From Bradyrhizobium sp. CB1650 (GTDB lineage Bacteria; Pseudomonadota; Alphaproteobacteria; Rhizobiales; Xanthobacteraceae), in contig NZ_CP121695.1 of the NCBI RefSeq assembly GCF_029761915.1, positions 8,461,501 to 8,525,500 on the forward strand: a stretch of DNA of 64,000 bases, in the 5' to 3' direction. The translations under genes were made by a program, and so were the position numbers. The notes beneath the pieces were generated by a model. That model saw only the letters and a program-made list of their open reading frames with translations. It did no database searches and was not told the origin of the DNA. This document shows, piece after piece, positions 37,117 to 46,686 of this stretch (its first letter is position 1; the number at the start of each line of letters is the position of its first letter).

Positions 37117-37141
37117 AACGGGTCTGCCAAGCACCCGTTGC
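37117..37141 (-). promoter_or_regulatory. Near-consensus EcfG-type promoter of the CsbD remnant
   Basis: Minus strand GCAAC (37141-37137), 17 nt, GTT (37119-37117); one mismatch in the -35. Confidence 0.4.
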
Positions 37142-37244
37142 TGCCTAACACGACGAGAGCGACGCGTGTTTTCGATCTGCAATCTAAGTCAGCCGCGGAC
37201 AGAGTGCAAAGACGCTGGAGCTGCGTGTCGCGCGCCATGGAAAA

Positions 37245-39040
37245 CTGCCCCCTCATATTGCCTCAGATGACAATGTTACCGAAGCGCCCCCTGCTGTCCC
37301 CTGAATTGGAGGCCGCGAGTCCGAGCAAGCCGCTCGCGAAGCGCGCCCTCCAGAGCGCCGTAGCGAGCGAGCGGCTTGCGGTGATTCGGCGAAGCAACCT
37401 GTTGGGATTAGATACCGAGGCACGAAGCTTGGACCGAGAGTGTGGTTTCTGTGCTGCTGATGAGCTGTCGCGCGGCCTTTGATCGCCAATTCTTCACCAA
37501 TCGCTGCACCGTACGCCGCTGATGGTCGCTGAACTGACCGGGCGCATGCACTGCCAGCCGGGAGAGAAGAGCGACCGCGGACAAGTGCGGAGCCGCGGCG
37601 AGCCATTCCTCGATGATGGGAATGTAGGGGTCGAGCATCGATGGCCGACGTGGCACAGGCTTGTGCCGCACATAGCGGCGCCGATGAATGCCCCGCTGCT
37701 CACCCTCTTTCCAACCATCGCCGAGCTCTCGGGCAAAGACGGCCAAGTCGGTTTGCACCGGCGCGATAGTCATCGCTGGCTTTCCAGCCCGCTGATCAAC
37801 GCGCTTGCCCAGCTCATTTTGAGCGTCCCGCATCTGTGCCAGCAATGCCACCGGATCAAGCGTGCGGTAAATCTCCCGCAACCGACGTTTGAATGCCTCA
37901 TTGAGATGCGGGTGGACCAATGCTCTTTCGTACGGCGTAGCGGGAGGAAGATAGCGCTTGATCACCTTGGCACCTTCGCGGTGCTTCTCCTTCAGCTTAA
38001 ACGAGGGCTGGAAGAAATTGATGTGCAGCCGTGCCGCGGCAAACAGGCGAGCTAATGAGCGAGCGGCATCAATGCCTTCAAAGCGCCCGTAGCCCACCAG
38101 GCGGCGAACGATAGCTCCGTTCTTCTGTTCAACGAACGCTTGATCGTTCTTCTTGTAAGCCCTGGAACGAGTGACTTCGACATCGTGAGAGCGGCACCAC
38201 GACACGACCGTGTCGTTCATGAAGGCGGTGTCGTTGTCAAAATCGAGCCCGCAAACGGGCCAGGGAAATAGGTTCTGCGCGCGCTCGAGAGCCTCGACCA
38301 CAAGAGCTGCTTCACGCACGACGAGCGGAAAGCATTCGGTCCACCCCGTTGCGATGTCCACCATTGTTAGCGTCTGAATGAAGGCGCCGGATACGGACAT
38401 GCCGCCGTGCGCAACCAGATCCGCTTCGCAGTAGCCCGGCGGAGGTGATCCCCAGTCATTGAATGTACGCACCGGGACTTGCCGCCGTACGGCACTGGAA
38501 AAGCCCGCCCGCCGTCGGCGTCCTCCGGCTGCTGCGATCTTTACGTCGCTCAGCAGGCGATCGATCGTCGCCGCGCTCACCCTCAAAACCTTCGAACGCT
38601 CATCGGCAGAAAGCGTCAAACGACCGTGCCGTTCAAGAGCCGGAAGCAAGAACGGGATCATCGCGACGAGCCGCTTACTGCAGAGCCGATCAGAGGCGTC
38701 CCATAGCACAATCAGTGCCATGCGAATGGAAGCTCCGTAGGTCCGGCCCCGCCGCCGCGGCATGGCCGATCCCAATGCCCCCTCCACTGACAGTGCTCGG
38801 ATCGCGTGCTTGCGATGCCATCCCGCAACGGCGCACAGCTCGTCCAGGATCCGTCCCTTCTCGAGCCGCCCGCTCGCCCGATAACGCTCGGCCAGCGCTG
38901 ATGTGATCTCGCGCTTTGCGCGCATGCTGATCTTCCCTGCCATAGCCGCCACCGAACTGATTCGGCAGCTCCGCCCCAGACACGACAGGGAAGTTGTCCG
39001 GTAACATTTTTAGCGACGCAATGCGCCCCTCGGCGCCATG
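37245..39040 (-). mobile_element. Insertion sequence with rve-type transposase
   Basis: Single-transposase IS. ATGTTACCG at 37273-37281 and CGGTAACAT at 38999-39007 are inverted, with further imperfect pairing outward (GCAAT). Outer edges are approximate; no target duplication was found. Confidence 0.6.
37408..38943 (-). CDS. IS transposase with integrase core (511 aa)
   Basis: N-terminal HTH region (REITSALAERYRASGRLEKG, then LDELCAVAGWHRKHAIRALS), then an integrase catalytic core: GYCEADLVAHGG (first Asp), GLDFDNDTAFMND (second Asp) and NDQAFVEQKNGAIVRRL (Glu). The C-terminal part is basic. Resembles ISNCY/IS481-type rve transposases. ATG at 38943; an in-frame GTG at 38952 is possible. No lesion seen. 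Confidence 0.8.
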   Translation of the reverse strand: MAGKISMRAKREITSALAERYRASGRLEKGRILDELCAVAGWHRKHAIRALSVEGALGSAMPRRRGRTYGASIRMALIVLWDASDRLCSKRLVAMIPFLLPALERHGRLTLSADERSKVLRVSAATIDRLLSDVKIAAAGGRRRRAGFSSAVRRQVPVRTFNDWGSPPPGYCEADLVAHGGMSVSGAFIQTLTMVDIATGWTECFPLVVREAALVVEALERAQNLFPWPVCGLDFDNDTAFMNDTVVSWCRSHDVEVTRSRAYKKNDQAFVEQKNGAIVRRLVGYGRFEGIDAARSLARLFAAARLHINFFQPSFKLKEKHREGAKVIKRYLPPATPYERALVHPHLNEAFKRRLREIYRTLDPVALLAQMRDAQNELGKRVDQRAGKPAMTIAPVQTDLAVFARELGDGWKEGEQRGIHRRRYVRHKPVPRRPSMLDPYIPIIEEWLAAAPHLSAVALLSRLAVHAPGQFSDHQRRTVQRLVKNWRSKAARQLISSTETTLSVQASCLGI

Positions 39041-39079
39041 AGGAATTGCCCCCTCCTTGGATAGCCGAGGAGAGAGCGA

Positions 39080-39575
39080 GTGGACCAGGAACGAATCACT
39101 GAAGGCTCGTCGTGGAGTGATCCACGGGGGCAAGTGATGAAGACGCCGGATGACGTGGTGGAGATGTTGCGCCTGAGGGCGTGCGGATGGGGTCTGAAGC
39201 GGATTGGGCACCAGCTAGGCTGCAGCCATCACACGGTGAAGGACTACGTGGCGGCGGGCGGGGTGAAGCCGTTCAAGTCGCCTGAGCGGCCGAAACGGCA
39301 CGATGGCCTCGAGGGTTGGCTGCGGGAGAGGTTCATTCGGCATCGCGGCAATGCCGATGTAGTGCGTCAGGACCTGTTGGCTGAGAAAGGCGTGGAGGTG
39401 AGCCGGCGAACGCTGCAACGCGCCGTGCAGCCCTACCGCAAGGCGCTGAAGGCGGAGGCGCTTGCGACGACCCGGTTCGAGACGCCCCCTGGCCGGCAGA
39501 CTGCAGATCGACTTCGGGGAGCGTCTGATCGAGATCGGTAGGGTGAAGGCCAAAGCATTCGTGTTCGTGGCAATC
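39080..39575 (+). pseudogene. N-terminal fragment of an IS21 IstA
   Basis: From a GTG: VEMLRLRACGWGLKRIGHQL, then CSHHTVKDYVAAGG (HTH) and KGVEVSRRTLQRAVQPYRKA. A frameshift near 39490 moves the frame to LQIDFGERLIEIG, the start of the DDE core, after which the gene ends abruptly at the sulfatase remnant. Distinct from the intact IS21 at 2641. Confidence 0.7.
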
Positions 39576-39576
39576 C

Positions 39577-40080
39577 GAACATCACCGAGGAACTGCTGAA
39601 AGGCAAGGAAATCGGCGGTCGGGTCTACAAGAACCATCTGGACGGCTACAACCAGATGGACGCTATCACCGGTAAGGGACCTTCCAAGCGCCACGAGATT
39701 TTTTATATCGGCGAAAGCACGGTCGGCGCGGTGCGGATCGATGACTACAAGTTCCGCTTCATCGACCAGCCCCCGCAGGCTGGATCGGCGAAAAGACCAA
39801 GCTCGATGTGCCCTACATCACTAACCTCCGGCTCGATCCGTTCGAGCGCACAGGCTGGCCGAACAATGGAACGAAGGAAGGCGGGCAGCAGTACTTCGAT
39901 TGGTTCAAATACCAATTCTGGCGTTTTGTCTTCGTTCAGCGGGTCTACGCAAAGAACTTCAAACGTTCCTCGACTTCCGCCGATGCAGCGCGGCGCGAGT
40001 TTCAATCTCGAGGCCGTCAAAGCGGAGACGGGAAGAGGATGGAACAGGCAGAGGCCGCACCAAAGGATCCCGGCAATTGA
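39577..40080 (+). pseudogene. 3' part of an arylsulfatase-type gene
   Basis: GRVYKNHLDGYNQMDAITGK and HEIFYIGESTVGAVRIDDYK, then WIGEKTKLDVPYITNLRLDP and QYFDWFKYQFWRFVF, then FPPM-type QRGASFNLEAVKAE are the C-terminal blocks of bacterial arylsulfatases, here spread over three frames. The catalytic half is gone and the 5' edge abuts the IstA fragment. Confidence 0.65.
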
Positions 40081-40208
40081 ATAACGGCTCTTGCGGGCGA
40101 GCTGCACGAAGATTGCCCGCTTGAGCACGTTCTTAGCCAACCCTGAGGGACCTGGGTTGGCGCGGTGAAATTAGGTCATCTCGGTCATTCAGGCCACGGT
40201 TCCCGTTC

Positions 40209-40751
40209 ATGCCACTGACCTGCGCGACGAAGCAGGCGCTTGCCGGCGTCTCGACGGACAAGCAGGGCAAGAGCGGCCTTGGGCTGGATGCGCAGCGAGC
40301 CGCCGTTACTTCCTAGCTCCAAGGTGGCAACTGGAACATCATTGCCGAGTTCACCGAGGAGGTCGAGAGCGGCCGGCGCTCCGATCGCCCACAACTGGAT
40401 GCGGCCTTGAAGGCTGCACGACTTAATAGGGCGGCGATTGTCGTCTCGAAGGTGGATCGGCTCACCCGATCCGTTGCCTTCCTCTCGAAGCTCCTGGAGG
40501 CAAACGTTGAGGTGCGCTCCGCAGACCTACCGCAGATCGAGGGGCCAACCGGCCGGTTCATGTTGCAGCAGATGGCGTCGGTCGCAGAGCTGGAGGCTGG
40601 CATGATCTCAGCCCGCACCAAGGCTGCGCTCGCACGCTCAACCAAGACGCTTGGTGGACCGCGCCGGCGCAAGAGCGTGAGCGAGCATAAAAGCCCCGCC
40701 GGAGCAGGGATAGGTTATGTGCTCAAATCGACCTTAGTCCTCGCAACTTAA
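40209..40751 (+). pseudogene. Serine recombinase interrupted by TAG
   Basis: MPLTCATKQALAGVSTDKQG, then KSGLGLDAQRAAVTS, a TAG, LQGGNWNIIAEFTEEVESGR, IVVSKVDRLTRSVAFLSKLL and ELEAGMISARTKAAL. The TAG takes the place of a usual Tyr codon, and the YVR before the catalytic Ser seems deleted. It is a second type of recombinase, unlike 17653. Confidence 0.7.
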
Positions 40752-40763
40752 TGCGCGGTCCTT

Positions 40764-40789
40764 GGAACGCCCCTCTGGCGGTGTCGGTT
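40764..40789 (+). promoter_or_regulatory. Possible EcfG-type promoter
   Basis: GGAAC (40764-40768), 17 nt, GGTT (consensus CGTT). Precedes the phasin-like gene at 40827. Confidence 0.35.
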
Positions 40790-40826
40790 GTCTTTTCAGA
40801 TTGACCTTCTTTTCTCGGAGCGTCAG

Positions 40827-41306
40827 ATGAGCAGGGGTAAGCTGACAAAAGCGTCAAAGCGCGCCCCGAAAATGGCGCGCGTACAACGGAACAAGCAGGA
40901 CGTCGTTAGAAGTTCGAAAGACAATTCTCCGCGCGCCGTTGCCGCAGTCTCGACTGAACCGCCTCTGCAAGACGACCCTAAACACGAAGCTCCCGTCCCG
41001 GCGGGAGCTCTCACCGACCTCAGTCAGAAGAAGGACAGCGAGCCAATGCAATGGCTCGCTTTAACGACGGCAAACATGCCGGCTTATCCCTCAAGGCTCA
41101 TTGAAATGGCGCAGGACAATCTGCAATTTGCTTGCGATTTCGGCCTGAAGCTCGCGACGATCAGGTCACCAATCGACTTTTTCGGCGTTATGTCGGAATT
41201 TGTGCTCAGAGGGATCGACATGTTCGGCAAGCACTCGAAAGATATGGCTGGATACCCGTTCTGGCGCACCGAGGCGTCCCGAAAGCTCGCAGGTCGACCG
41301 GCTTGA
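40827..41306 (+). CDS. Phasin-like protein (159 aa)
   Basis: A basic, disordered head (MSRGKLTKASKRAPKMARVQ) leads to a phasin-type segment: NMPAYPSRLIEMAQDNLQFA, CDFGLKLATIRSPIDFFGVM, SEFVLRGIDMFGKHSKDMAG. Phasins coat polyhydroxyalkanoate granules or act as chaperones. Start at 40827 with GGAG upstream. Intact, unlike its neighbours on both sides. Confidence 0.65.
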   Translation: MSRGKLTKASKRAPKMARVQRNKQDVVRSSKDNSPRAVAAVSTEPPLQDDPKHEAPVPAGALTDLSQKKDSEPMQWLALTTANMPAYPSRLIEMAQDNLQFACDFGLKLATIRSPIDFFGVMSEFVLRGIDMFGKHSKDMAGYPFWRTEASRKLAGRPA

Positions 41307-41338
41307 GAAACGCCGAGGTGCAGCGACAAATCGCGCCA

Positions 41339-41545
41339 ATGGTGACCTACGGCGACGCACAGCCGGTCAGTCTCCTTGGCACCGACGATATAGTTGCCGG
41401 ACACCGGATCGACGGGGATGCAGTCTCATCATTCGTCGACGACGCTGTGATCGTGATTGCCTGCAACGCAGGTTTCGATCGCAAATTTTCGGAACGCTAC
41501 TGGCCGGTAGTTCAGCGCAAGGCATGGGGATGTTCTGCCGCCGGA
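41339..41545 (+). pseudogene. Exonuclease (DnaQ-like) fragment
   Basis: MVTYGDAQPVSLLGTDDIVA, GHRIDGDAVSSFVDDAVIVI and ACNAGFDRKFSERYWPVVQR match the middle of 3'-5' exonucleases of the epsilon type (HNAGFDRKF normally; His is Cys here). It starts and ends abruptly and lacks the first Asp-Glu motif. Confidence 0.55.
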
Positions 41546-41639
41546 ATACTGGCAGGCGCTCCTGGCCGAGGCTCGGTCCACCCCCTCCGGAGAGGCGCTG
41601 CGGCTAGGCGAAGTCACCGCAGCACAGGCTCCACCGGAT

Positions 41640-41875
41640 CGGGATCCTGCACATTGTCCAGGTGTCGAGGCCGCGGTCCTCGATCGGAATCGCCTCGAAG
41701 GCTTCGACAAACTCAACTGGAGTCTCCGCATGTGGAGCTTTTCGCGCGGCATCTCGAGAAGCTTTGGACCCGGTTCAAGCCCCACAACCTGCTTCACCGC
41801 GGCTCCGTAGAACGGCAGGTTGCGGGCCGATCCAATGCCGCTCTCGAGCACCCGGCCGACAATGTCGGGTACACC
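41640..41875 (-). pseudogene. Methyltransferase fragment
   Basis: Minus strand reads VLESGIGSARNLPFYGAAVK and QVVGLEPGPKLLEMPREKLH, then in another frame FVEAFEAIPIEDRGLDTWTM: the SAM-binding and following blocks of a class I methyltransferase. Broken by a frameshift and truncated at both ends; it faces the exonuclease fragment. Confidence 0.55.
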
Positions 41876-41890
41876 TACTATGTGGAGCGA

Positions 41891-42301
41891 TACGATCCGG
41901 TAAGCCGACCAGGCAATTCGCTGCTGTCACGCTGGCGAACGAGCCTTTTTGCCTTCATGGTTCGCAATTCCGCGCATGCCGTGGATCGTTTCCGGATGCC
42001 ACCAGCGCCCTGGTCGAGGTCGGCCACAGAATAGAATTGTGACGATGCTTGGCATGGGAGGCGCCCTGCGTCAGGAAACCACCCTGCAGCGGGTCCGCGA
42101 AACTGCCGATTGAGGTCGACAGCCTGATCGGCGTTCTAAGCTCGCTTCAGGAGCTCATTTCGCTCCCACCCCGGGGCTTTTGGCGCGGTCCGCATGTCTC
42201 GCGCGAATTCGCTGTCCCTCATCGTGCTCCGCCGTTCAATGCGCCAGCCGACCGCCCCCGAAGATTCCAATGAGGGGCAGGTTCCGTTCGGAAGCGGCGT
42301 T
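41891..42301. other. Intergenic, nothing recognised
   Basis: About 410 nt between the decayed block and the respiratory cluster; short frames only. Confidence 0.35.
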
Positions 42302-42326
42302 GGAACAAAGCCAGCGGGCGGACATT
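42302..42326 (+). promoter_or_regulatory. Near-consensus EcfG-type promoter of the SCO gene
   Basis: GGAAC (42302-42306), 17 nt, ATT (42324-42326). It argues against a start codon at 42325. Confidence 0.4.
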
Positions 42327-42396
42327 GCCGGATAAGCATGACCCCGATCGCAGCCGTCGCCACCCACATCGGATCATCCGGGACCAGAGGCACGCT

Positions 42397-43230
42397 TTGC
42401 CGGCCCAGCGCACGATCGATGCTCGCGCATCAAGGTTCTCCGCCGCTATCACCGCATGGATGATCGTCTTTGCGTGCCTTGGGGCAATGCCCTGCACCGC
42501 CCAGGCTGCCGTCATGGCCAGCCAGCTTGACCAGGCGACGCTCGCGCCACGGCTGAATGCGCTGCTGCCACTACAAGTCCGCATGGGTGATCTGAACAGC
42601 AACACCGCGCCGCTGCGAGACTGGCTTGGAGACGTCCCCACCGTCTGGATCCTGGCCGACTACACGTGCGAGACGCTTTGCGGACCGACGATATCTATCG
42701 TGTCGAACGCGTTGGCCGATACCGGCCTGAGCGCCGGCAGGGACTTTCGGCTCATCGTTGTCGGCTTCGACCCCAAGGATACTGCCGCTCAGGCGCAGGC
42801 TATGAAGAATGCGCAGCTAAGTCCAAGGAGCGGCCTATCCGAACACAGCGTCTTCCTGCTTACGGCGGCTACGGACGTTGGCACGTTGATCGATGCCTTC
42901 GGCGTGCGGACCGTCTACGATCGCGAGCATGACCAATTCGCCCATCCTGCCGCCGCCTTCGTGGTGACGCCAGACGGGCGGATTTCGCGTGCGCTCTCGG
43001 CGCTGGCAGTGGATGCGACGAGTCTGCGTCTCGCCCTGGTCGAAGCAGGCCAGGGGCATGTTGGGCGCTGGACCGATCAGATCCATCTGCTCTGCTACGG
43101 CTTCGATCCCGCCAGCGGCGCCTACACGCTGGCGGCGCGGCGGCTGCTGCTCGCGGCCACATCCATCAGCGTCATTTTCCTTGGCCTGCTGATCGGGCTC
43201 CTCCTTCGACGCGAGTTTGCGGCCAGATAG
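42397..43230 (+). CDS. SCO1/SenC-type copper chaperone (277 aa)
   Basis: Delivers copper to the CuA site of cytochrome oxidase. WILADYTCETLCGPTISIVS has the CxxxC copper motif; LIVVGFDPKDTAAQAQAM and PAAAFVVTPDGRISRALSAL complete the thioredoxin-like fold, with the His ligand probably in DREHDQFAHP. A signal-like segment lies at the N-terminus and a C-terminal helix (LLLAATSISVIFLGLLIGLL) anchors it. A TTG at 42397 gives a good signal peptide; an ATG at 42460 is the alternative. Its 3' end overlaps actF by 59 nt, tail to tail. Confidence 0.82.
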   Translation: MPAQRTIDARASRFSAAITAWMIVFACLGAMPCTAQAAVMASQLDQATLAPRLNALLPLQVRMGDLNSNTAPLRDWLGDVPTVWILADYTCETLCGPTISIVSNALADTGLSAGRDFRLIVVGFDPKDTAAQAQAMKNAQLSPRSGLSEHSVFLLTAATDVGTLIDAFGVRTVYDREHDQFAHPAAAFVVTPDGRISRALSALAVDATSLRLALVEAGQGHVGRWTDQIHLLCYGFDPASGAYTLAARRLLLAATSISVIFLGLLIGLLLRREFAAR

Positions 43231-44284
43231 CGGCGATCGACGCCCTCTCCTCCGCCCCCCTCGCAAGGACCGCCTCGAACGCCCACCAGAACACCAGGCC
43301 AAGGAAGAGTCCGGCGGCGATCAGCATCGCCCCGGTCATTGCAACGGAAAGCTCCTGAATTGCAGGCAGGATAAGGATCGCGGATTCGAGCCACCGCATC
43401 GCCAGCGTCAGCCCGCACAGGGCCAACAACCAATGCGGGTTCGATCGCACCCTGGCGCTCAGCAGCGCGCAGAATGGAAACACGAATTGCCCGAAGGAGA
43501 GGGCCGCCAGAACGAACTGCCAGCCGTTCTCCGATCGCGCCAGATACCAGGTGACCTCCTTGGGGATATTTCCCGACCAGATGACGATGTACTGCATGGT
43601 GTGGAGGTAGCACCACAGCAGCAGCACCGAAAGCAGCAGGCCGCTGTAACCACGGCTCGGGCCGATCGTTCGCGGCGACAAGAGGCCGGCACCGATCACG
43701 AAGGCCGTTCCGTTGGTCAGCACAAAGCTGAGATAGATCAGGCCATAAATTGATGAATGAAATTCGGCCTCAAGCGATTCCATCCAGTCGATCCCGGCAA
43801 ACGACACGATCAAGGTCCACACGATCGATCCGATCGATGCGGCACGCACCATGGCCTCATCATTGCGCCAGGATCGTCGGAGCCATTCGGCGAGCACGAT
43901 CCAAATCGCGAAGTAGATCACCGTCCGCAGCACGAAGAACCACGGAGCGAACCAGTGCGCCTTGAATGGCGGCAATGACGATCCATCGGCGACGGCGGGA
44001 TAGATCTCCCTCATGAAAAGCAGAACAGGAATGAACGCCAGAGCGACGACAGGCAGGATGCCCGTGGCCGCGACGAAGATAGGATGCAACGTCTCGGTCC
44101 AGCGGCGCCGCACCAGATAGCTGGTCATGAATGCGATGAGCGCTCCGATCGGGATGGCGCCCCAGGCGGTCCAAGCGACGAGATAGGCCGCGGCGGCCGA
44201 CCGTGCGTCGACGGCAAATCCGGCGGCTAGGACAAGCCCCGAGACCACCGCCACCCCGCTCCTTGCGCCGGCTCGAACTCTCAT
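43172..44284 (-). CDS. actF: Alternative complex III subunit ActF
   Basis: Integral membrane protein (370 aa, about ten helices) of alternative complex III, the quinol:cytochrome c oxidoreductase that replaces bc1. Features: IYFAIWIVLAEWLRRSW, GIDWMESLEAEFHSSIYGLI, then GLLLSVLLLWCYLHTMQYIV and VTWYLARSENGWQFV, all typical of ActF/NrfD-related quinol-binding subunits. Last gene of the six-gene act operon; its start overlaps the actE stop by 4 nt. Confidence 0.88.
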   Translation of the reverse strand: MRVRAGARSGVAVVSGLVLAAGFAVDARSAAAAYLVAWTAWGAIPIGALIAFMTSYLVRRRWTETLHPIFVAATGILPVVALAFIPVLLFMREIYPAVADGSSLPPFKAHWFAPWFFVLRTVIYFAIWIVLAEWLRRSWRNDEAMVRAASIGSIVWTLIVSFAGIDWMESLEAEFHSSIYGLIYLSFVLTNGTAFVIGAGLLSPRTIGPSRGYSGLLLSVLLLWCYLHTMQYIVIWSGNIPKEVTWYLARSENGWQFVLAALSFGQFVFPFCALLSARVRSNPHWLLALCGLTLAMRWLESAILILPAIQELSVAMTGAMLIAAGLFLGLVFWWAFEAVLARGAEERASIAAIWPQTRVEGGARSAGQGK

Positions 44285-44811
44285 GGCGAATTCTCGAGCT
44301 TGGCTCGCTCATCCGCCGGCACGTCGTCGAGCGAAGCGTGGCGGCTGAGCTGAAGCGCGCGGATATAGGCGACGATCGCCCAGCGAGCCCCTGGCGGGAC
44401 GCGAGACGCGTAGGAATACATCGCGCCGTGGCCGTTGGTGATCACATCGAAGAAATATTGATCGTCCGCGGCGCGCAGCCGATCGTCGTGATAGCTGGTC
44501 GGGCGCGGCATGCCGCGCTGGACGATGATGCCAGTCCCGTCGCCGCCGGCGCCATGGCATGGCGAACAGAAAATGCCGAAGCGCACTCGCCCCCGCGCCA
44601 ACAGTTCAGCCGAGAGCGCTGGCTTGGTGCCAGCCACATTCTCCCGTTCCAGATCGTCGCGTGCGATCGTGTTCTCGGGCGGCCGTCGCAGCACGCTGCC
44701 ACGGAAAAGCGGCGCGCGCGAATATTCGCCATAGCGGGGCTGCACGTCCATGTTCTGGTCGCAATCCGCGAGCAGGGCTGCAAGCACGACGATGAGCGGC
44801 AGCCTGCTCAT
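44281..44811 (-). CDS. actE: Alternative complex III cytochrome c subunit ActE
   Basis: Monoheme cytochrome c (176 aa) with FGIFCSPCHGAGGDG (CxxCH) and axial Met probably in NGHGAMYSYASRVPPG. The head LPLIVVLAALLADCDQ looks like a lipoprotein signal with Cys17. PRYGEYSRAPLFRGSVLRRP is a common ActE segment. Passes electrons from ActA/ActB to the oxidase. Overlaps actD and actF by 4 nt at its two ends. Confidence 0.87.
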   Translation of the reverse strand: MSRLPLIVVLAALLADCDQNMDVQPRYGEYSRAPLFRGSVLRRPPENTIARDDLERENVAGTKPALSAELLARGRVRFGIFCSPCHGAGGDGTGIIVQRGMPRPTSYHDDRLRAADDQYFFDVITNGHGAMYSYASRVPPGARWAIVAYIRALQLSRHASLDDVPADERAKLENSP

Positions 44812-45338
44812 CGCGGTACGAGCTCCACCGACAATGCGCCCGTGCCGCTGAGGAACGCCAGGGTCTCGCTTGCGCTAAACTTGGCATCTTCCGCGCTCAC
44901 GCAAAGAAAGAACCGGTCCTTGCTGGCGCGGTGAAATCGCGCGGCGTCGAACACGGGATAGTTGAGTCGGGGCAACCCGTTCTGCCAGAGCATCCCGACC
45001 AGCATGGCGAGTGCGGAGAACAGAATGGTGAGCTCGAAGGTCACGACGGCGAAGGCCGAAATCGCATAGATCGGCCGGCCACCGACATTGAGCGGATAGT
45101 CGTAGTTCACAAAAAACTGCATGATCAGCGCAGTCCCCGCTCCGGCGATGGTTCCTCCCAGACCGACCAAGGAAATGGCAGGGCGCGGAAGCCGCAAAAT
45201 GCGCTCCAGTCCCTCGATCGGAAACGGTGTAAAGGCATCAAGATTGCGGTAGCCGGCGGCCCTCGCCTTTCGCGTCGCCGCCAGCAGGTCTTCAGGACTC
45301 CCAAATTCCGCCAGGGCGCCGTAGAGCGGCTCAGCCAT
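44808..45338 (-). CDS. actD: Alternative complex III subunit ActD (DUF3341)
   Basis: Two-helix membrane subunit (176 aa). ALAEFGSPEDLLAATRKARA, GYRNLDAFTPFPIEGLERIL and VGGRPIYAISAFAVVTFELT are DUF3341 signatures. The ATG at 45338 (MAEPLYG) is chosen from the conserved start; the longer frame overlaps actC. Overlaps actC by 8 nt and actE by 4 nt. Confidence 0.88.
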   Translation of the reverse strand: MAEPLYGALAEFGSPEDLLAATRKARAAGYRNLDAFTPFPIEGLERILRLPRPAISLVGLGGTIAGAGTALIMQFFVNYDYPLNVGGRPIYAISAFAVVTFELTILFSALAMLVGMLWQNGLPRLNYPVFDAARFHRASKDRFFLCVSAEDAKFSASETLAFLSGTGALSVELVPR

Positions 45339-46686
45339 GTTGCTCCTCCTCTTTCTCTTCGTGGAGAAGCTCCTTGGTCTCAAAGATCGAGATCATGGGA
45401 ACGAGCCTGATCGCGATGAGGAACGGCACCAGGAAAAGCCCGATCGTGCCGAAATAGGTCGACCAGTCCCAGAAAGTCGGCGTGAAGTGGCTCCACGACG
45501 AGACCAGGAAGTCGCGATAGAGACTGGTGACGAGGATCATGTAGCGCTCGAGCCACATTCCGATCACGACAGACACGGAGATCAGCAGCAGCCTCCATCC
45601 AGTCCGCCGCACGGTTCGCCACCAAAGGGTCTGAAGCGGAATGAAGTTGAAGATGACGGCGCCCCAATAGGTCCAGGCGTAGGCGCCGGTGAAACGATCG
45701 GCCAGCGTCTGAAGCTCGTTGCCCTCCCCCGAATAGACGGCATCGAATACCTCGAAGACATAACCGTAACCTGTCATCAGGCCGGTCGCGAGCAGGACCT
45801 TCCCAAGCACATCGAGATGATCATCGGTCACGAGATTTCCAAGTCCGAACCACGAGCGCAGCGACACTGCGATGACGGAGACGACGGCAAAGCCGGAGAA
45901 CGCCGCGCCCAGCACGAAGTAAGGCGGAAAGATCGTCGAGTGCCAGCCCGGGATCTGCCCGACGGCGAACAGCAGCGACACTTCGCTGTGGACTGACACG
46001 ACCAGCGGCACCGCGAGCGCTGCGGTGAGGCGATACGCCTGCGACCAGCGCAGCCAATGCCTGGCCGAGCCGCGCCATCCAAGTGCCGTGATGCCGAAGA
46101 AGATTTGCCAGCCGCGCCGCGTCGCACGATCGCGTGCCGCCGCAAGATCGGGGATCAGGCCGGTGTACCAGAATGCCAGCGAGACCGTCAGATAGGTCAG
46201 CACCGCCCAGATGTCCCATTCCAGCGGGCTGCGGAATTGCGGCCACACGCCCATGGTGGCCGGATAGGGAAACATCCAATAGACGTACCAGGGCCGGCCG
46301 AGATGCAGGATCGGATAGATCCCGGCGCAGACGACGGCGAACAGCGTCATCGTTTCGGCGAAGCGATTGAGCGAGTTGCGCCACTCGCTGCCGGTCAGGA
46401 GCAGAAGCGCCGAGATGAGTGTGCCGGCATGACCGATGCCGAGCCACCAGACATAGTTGTGGATCGCAAAGGCCCAGTTCACGGGGATGTTGATGCCCCA
46501 AATGCCGACGCCGCGGGTGAAGAGTTCGACCACCGAGACCATCAGCATCAGGAGCAGCGCGCTCGCGAACATCATCGCGATTAGCCAGCGTCGCTCTACC
46601 GGAAAATGCAGGGGAATGCCGGTGAGCTGGTCGGCAATGCCGCCCATGGTCTGGCGCGTCGGCAGGATGTTGGATCGATCGCTCAT
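45331..46686 (-). CDS. actC: Alternative complex III subunit ActC (NrfD-like)
   Basis: Polytopic NrfD/PsrC-type subunit (451 aa), quinol-binding in known ACIII. WAFAIHNYVWWLGIGHAGTL, then NRFAETMTLFAVVCAGIYPI, HLGRPWYVYWMFPYP and GWHSTIFPPYFVLGAAFSGF are the conserved segments. Around ten membrane helices. Overlaps actB by 4 nt upstream and actD by 8 nt downstream. Intact and of normal length. Confidence 0.92.
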   Translation of the reverse strand: MSDRSNILPTRQTMGGIADQLTGIPLHFPVERRWLIAMMFASALLLMLMVSVVELFTRGVGIWGINIPVNWAFAIHNYVWWLGIGHAGTLISALLLLTGSEWRNSLNRFAETMTLFAVVCAGIYPILHLGRPWYVYWMFPYPATMGVWPQFRSPLEWDIWAVLTYLTVSLAFWYTGLIPDLAAARDRATRRGWQIFFGITALGWRGSARHWLRWSQAYRLTAALAVPLVVSVHSEVSLLFAVGQIPGWHSTIFPPYFVLGAAFSGFAVVSVIAVSLRSWFGLGNLVTDDHLDVLGKVLLATGLMTGYGYVFEVFDAVYSGEGNELQTLADRFTGAYAWTYWGAVIFNFIPLQTLWWRTVRRTGWRLLLISVSVVIGMWLERYMILVTSLYRDFLVSSWSHFTPTFWDWSTYFGTIGLFLVPFLIAIRLVPMISIFETKELLHEEKEEEQHG

